NCBI GenBank assembly: GCA_017415945.1
Contig: JAFQDR010000273.1
Coordinates: 1 to 8,387, forward strand
Reading direction: 5' to 3'
Source: Oscillospiraceae bacterium
Lineage (GTDB): Bacteria > Bacillota_A > Clostridia > Oscillospirales > Oscillospiraceae
DNA length: 8,387 nucleotides
Below the pieces are notes generated by a model. It ran no database searches, was not told the DNA's origin, and was given only the letters and a program-made list of their open reading frames with translations. The position numbers and the translations under genes were made by a program. Below, piece by piece: positions 6,719 to 8,387 of the stretch (positions within the stretch are counted from its first letter, which is position 1; the number at the start of each line of letters is the position of its first letter).

Positions 6719-6741
6719 CGTCACAAAGTGAGGAATGACGT
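6704..6741. promoter_or_regulatory. Overlapping dyads upstream of the XRE gene (candidate operators)
   Basis: GTCGTT (6704-6709) and AACGTC (6717-6722) form a dyad with five of six pairs across the -35 region. ACGTCA (6718-6723) and TGACGT (6736-6741) form a second exact dyad with a 12-base spacer. Autorepression by the XRE protein would need sites of this kind. The second dyad is followed on the - strand by TGTTTT, so it could also act as a weak terminator for the polymerase transcript. The sequence cannot separate these roles. Confidence 0.4.
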
Positions 6742-6751
6742 ATTTTCTAGC

Positions 6752-6765
6752 AGACAATTGTGTCT
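6752..6765. repeat. Short palindrome between polymerase and XRE genes
   Basis: AGACA (6752-6756) and TGTCT (6761-6765) are exact reverse complements around ATTG. It lies about 45 bases upstream of the XRE promoter's -10 and about 40 bases beyond the polymerase stop. It is a candidate third operator half-site pair or a small hairpin. Confidence 0.35.
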
Positions 6766-6807
6766 TGTCGCTATTTCTTATATGAAATCAGAACAATCCA
6801 TATTTAT

Positions 6808-8325
6808 CTACGCCTTATGCCCGCCGATCTGCGCATTGCGCTCCCGGGCAGTGGCGTCCTCTTCCAGATTCATCCCTTTGAGGATGATATTCTTTCCATA
6901 TTTCTTCTTCAGTTCCAGAACAGCCTTCTGCATATTCTTCTCACGCTGCAGCGCCGCTTTTTCTTCTGTACGCTTACGCTCCAGTTCCGCATAGTCAGTA
7001 AATATATCCAGTTGCTCACCGGCAACGGAATATTGCTTTGCTTCGCTCTCATCCACAACCTTGCACGCCGTCAGGTTGATCCGGCGCACCAGCAGATCGG
7101 GATTCACAATCCGGTCGTACAGTTCCATCACTGCATCCATGATGAGTTTGGTAGATGAAGTCTGCCGATCAAGGTTCGCGGTTCCATGTGCATGCTTGGG
7201 AATCTTTCTGCCGTAATGATCGGTAGTAACCTCACCTCTGTAGCTGCTCTTACCCTGCAGGTTCTCCACATCATAACCGATGGTCAGCACCATCTGGTCG
7301 GTGACGAGATTCTTATCCACCAGGTCGAGCACCAGCAGGTCGGTCATCTCCTTTACTACCAGCTTCGCTTTCTCGAAGGTGTACGGCGACTGCAGAACCT
7401 GTCCGGAGCCGATGCTGTTTGTTTCCGGTTTATATGACTTGATTTCAGCAATAGTGCAGGGTTCATATCCCCAGGCGTGATCGATCAGTAACTCTGCATT
7501 GACACCGAACAGCTTGAACAGGAGATCTTCGTTATAATATGTGCCGTCTTTTCCGAGCGAGCAGCGGGCGATGTCACCCATGGTGTACAGTCCATTCTCC
7601 TCCAGCTTCTTCGCATACCCATGACCGACACGCCAGAAATCTGTCAGCGGACGATGGCTCCACAGCTTCTGCTTGTATGTCATCTCATCCAGCTCCGCAA
7701 TACGAACACCGTTTTCATCCGGTTCTGCGTGCTTGGCTTCAATGTCCATGGCGATCTTGGCAAGGTACAGGTTCGTTCCGATTCCGGCGGCTGCGGTGAT
7801 ACCGGTTGTCTTCAGTACGTCCACAATCATCATGGAGGTGAATTGTCGGGCTGTCAGGCCACTGGGCTTCAGGTAAGAAGTCAGATCAATGAACACCTCG
7901 TCGATGGAATAAACGTGGATGTCTTCCGGTGCGATGTATTTGAGGTAGACCTGATAGATCTTTGTACTGACATCCATATAGTGTGCCATCTGCGGCGGAG
8001 CTGCGATGTAGTCCACAGCGAGAGACGGGTTCTGCTTCAACTCCACATCATTCCAGGAGGATCCGGTAAGTTTTCTGCCCGGTGCATTCTGCTTGCGTTT
8101 GGCATTGACCGCTTTCAGCTGCTGGATCACTTCAAATAATCTCGCACGACCGGAGATACCGTGTGCCTTCAGTGATGGGGTGACGGCAAGGCAGATCGTT
8201 TTCTCCGTTCTGCTTACGTCTGCCACTACCAGGTTTGTGGTCATGGGATCCAATCCCCGTTCAATGCATTCCACGGAGGCGTAAAAGGATTTCAGATCGA
8301 TGCATACATATTGCTTTTGTTCCAT
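6808..8325 (-). CDS. Y-family translesion DNA polymerase (UmuC/DinB-like)
   Basis: This 505-residue protein would insert nucleotides opposite damaged template bases. The palm carries 'CIDLKSFYASVEC' (8-20) with catalytic Asp10 and likely steric-gate Tyr15, and 'SIDEVFIDLT' (140-149) with Asp142 and Glu143, so all three metal-binding carboxylates are present. A thumb helix-hairpin-helix-like segment lies at about 227-256 ('WRVGHGYAKKLEENGLYTMG'). The little-finger region (about 300-420) includes 'IGSGQVLQ' and 'RRINLTACKV'. A beta-clamp-binding motif QLDIF is at 438-442. A charged coiled-coil tail (about 445-475) follows, ending in 'GGHKA'. The length, about 100-150 residues beyond E. coli DinB, fits the UmuC/UvrX-like Firmicutes group. 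The start at 8325 has GGAGG seven bases upstream. Its usual partner, YolD, lies downstream beyond the XRE gene. Confidence 0.95.
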   Translation of the reverse strand: MEQKQYVCIDLKSFYASVECIERGLDPMTTNLVVADVSRTEKTICLAVTPSLKAHGISGRARLFEVIQQLKAVNAKRKQNAPGRKLTGSSWNDVELKQNPSLAVDYIAAPPQMAHYMDVSTKIYQVYLKYIAPEDIHVYSIDEVFIDLTSYLKPSGLTARQFTSMMIVDVLKTTGITAAAGIGTNLYLAKIAMDIEAKHAEPDENGVRIAELDEMTYKQKLWSHRPLTDFWRVGHGYAKKLEENGLYTMGDIARCSLGKDGTYYNEDLLFKLFGVNAELLIDHAWGYEPCTIAEIKSYKPETNSIGSGQVLQSPYTFEKAKLVVKEMTDLLVLDLVDKNLVTDQMVLTIGYDVENLQGKSSYRGEVTTDHYGRKIPKHAHGTANLDRQTSSTKLIMDAVMELYDRIVNPDLLVRRINLTACKVVDESEAKQYSVAGEQLDIFTDYAELERKRTEEKAALQREKNMQKAVLELKKKYGKNIILKGMNLEEDATARERNAQIGGHKA

Positions 8326-8332
8326 ACGATTG

Positions 8333-8337
8333 CCTCC
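8333..8337 (-). promoter_or_regulatory. Ribosome binding site of the polymerase gene
   Basis: GGAGG on the - strand lies seven bases before the ATG at 8325-8323. Confidence 0.85.
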
Positions 8338-8356
8338 GTTTCAGTCTATATATATT

Positions 8357-8385
8357 ATGATACCATTTTGTGCGACATGATTCAA
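8357..8385 (-). promoter_or_regulatory. Promoter of the polymerase gene
   Basis: On the - strand a -35 TTGAAT (8385-8380, four of six matches) and a -10 TATCAT (8362-8357, five of six) are separated by 17 bases. The -10 is 31 bases before the start codon. No GAAC-N4-GTTC LexA box overlaps it within the window, but only two bases upstream of the -35 are visible. Confidence 0.6.
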
Positions 8386-8387
8386 CA

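Noticed and set aside
6668..6757. N-terminal extension of the XRE protein
   Set aside because: The extra 30 residues are encoded across the promoter and dyads, and no ribosome binding site supports them. The ATG at 6667 has AAAGGAG at good spacing.
1..8387. CRISPR arrays, tRNA or rRNA genes, transposase or integrase genes
   Set aside because: No regularly spaced short repeats, cloverleaf-like sequences or recombinase motifs were seen on either strand.

Overview
The window looks like chromosomal DNA of an anaerobic, probably gut-associated Clostridia member (Oscillospirales or Lachnospirales type). This is inferred from three things: an SLH-anchored surface protein with InlB-type B-repeats, a lipoprotein with a classical lipobox, and a Y-family polymerase/YolD pair whose sequences resemble clostridial members. 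No rRNA, tRNA, CRISPR array, integrase or transposase is visible, so the exact taxon and any link to a mobile element remain open.

Left part (1-5481, + strand). A very large surface protein enters from the left edge and ends at 3131. It has a chitobiase-like C-terminal domain, an InlB B-repeat, four tandem domains sharing an 'EP-x-x-G-x-x-P' signature, two more B-repeats, another bacterial repeat domain and three C-terminal SLH domains. Its terminator hairpin follows. Next is a two-gene unit: a 199-residue protein resembling the family I know as DUF6935 (3251-3850), and 35 bases later a 531-residue lipoprotein with an RsiV/DUF3298-like domain (3886-5481).

Convergence point (5482-5619). The intergenic gap holds a roughly 80-base imperfect hairpin with T-runs on both strands. 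It sits exactly between the lipoprotein gene and the convergent yolD-like gene and is best read as a bidirectional terminator.

Right part (5620-8387, - strand). Reading leftwards from the right edge there is a promoter, a Y-family (UmuC/DinB-like) translesion DNA polymerase (8325-6808), an XRE regulator with two membrane segments (6667-6158) and a YolD-like protein (6057-5620). In the clostridial arrangement I know, the polymerase and YolD genes are adjacent. Here an A+T-rich regulator gene with its own promoter and dyads separates them, which suggests a later insertion. The polymerase/YolD pair would act in DNA damage tolerance, but no canonical LexA box is visible within the window.

I do not see a clearly new multi-gene system. 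The points most worth a second look are the split polymerase/YolD cassette, the DUF6935-like/lipoprotein pair, the near-identical internal repeats of the surface protein, and the long hairpin at 5539-5618.
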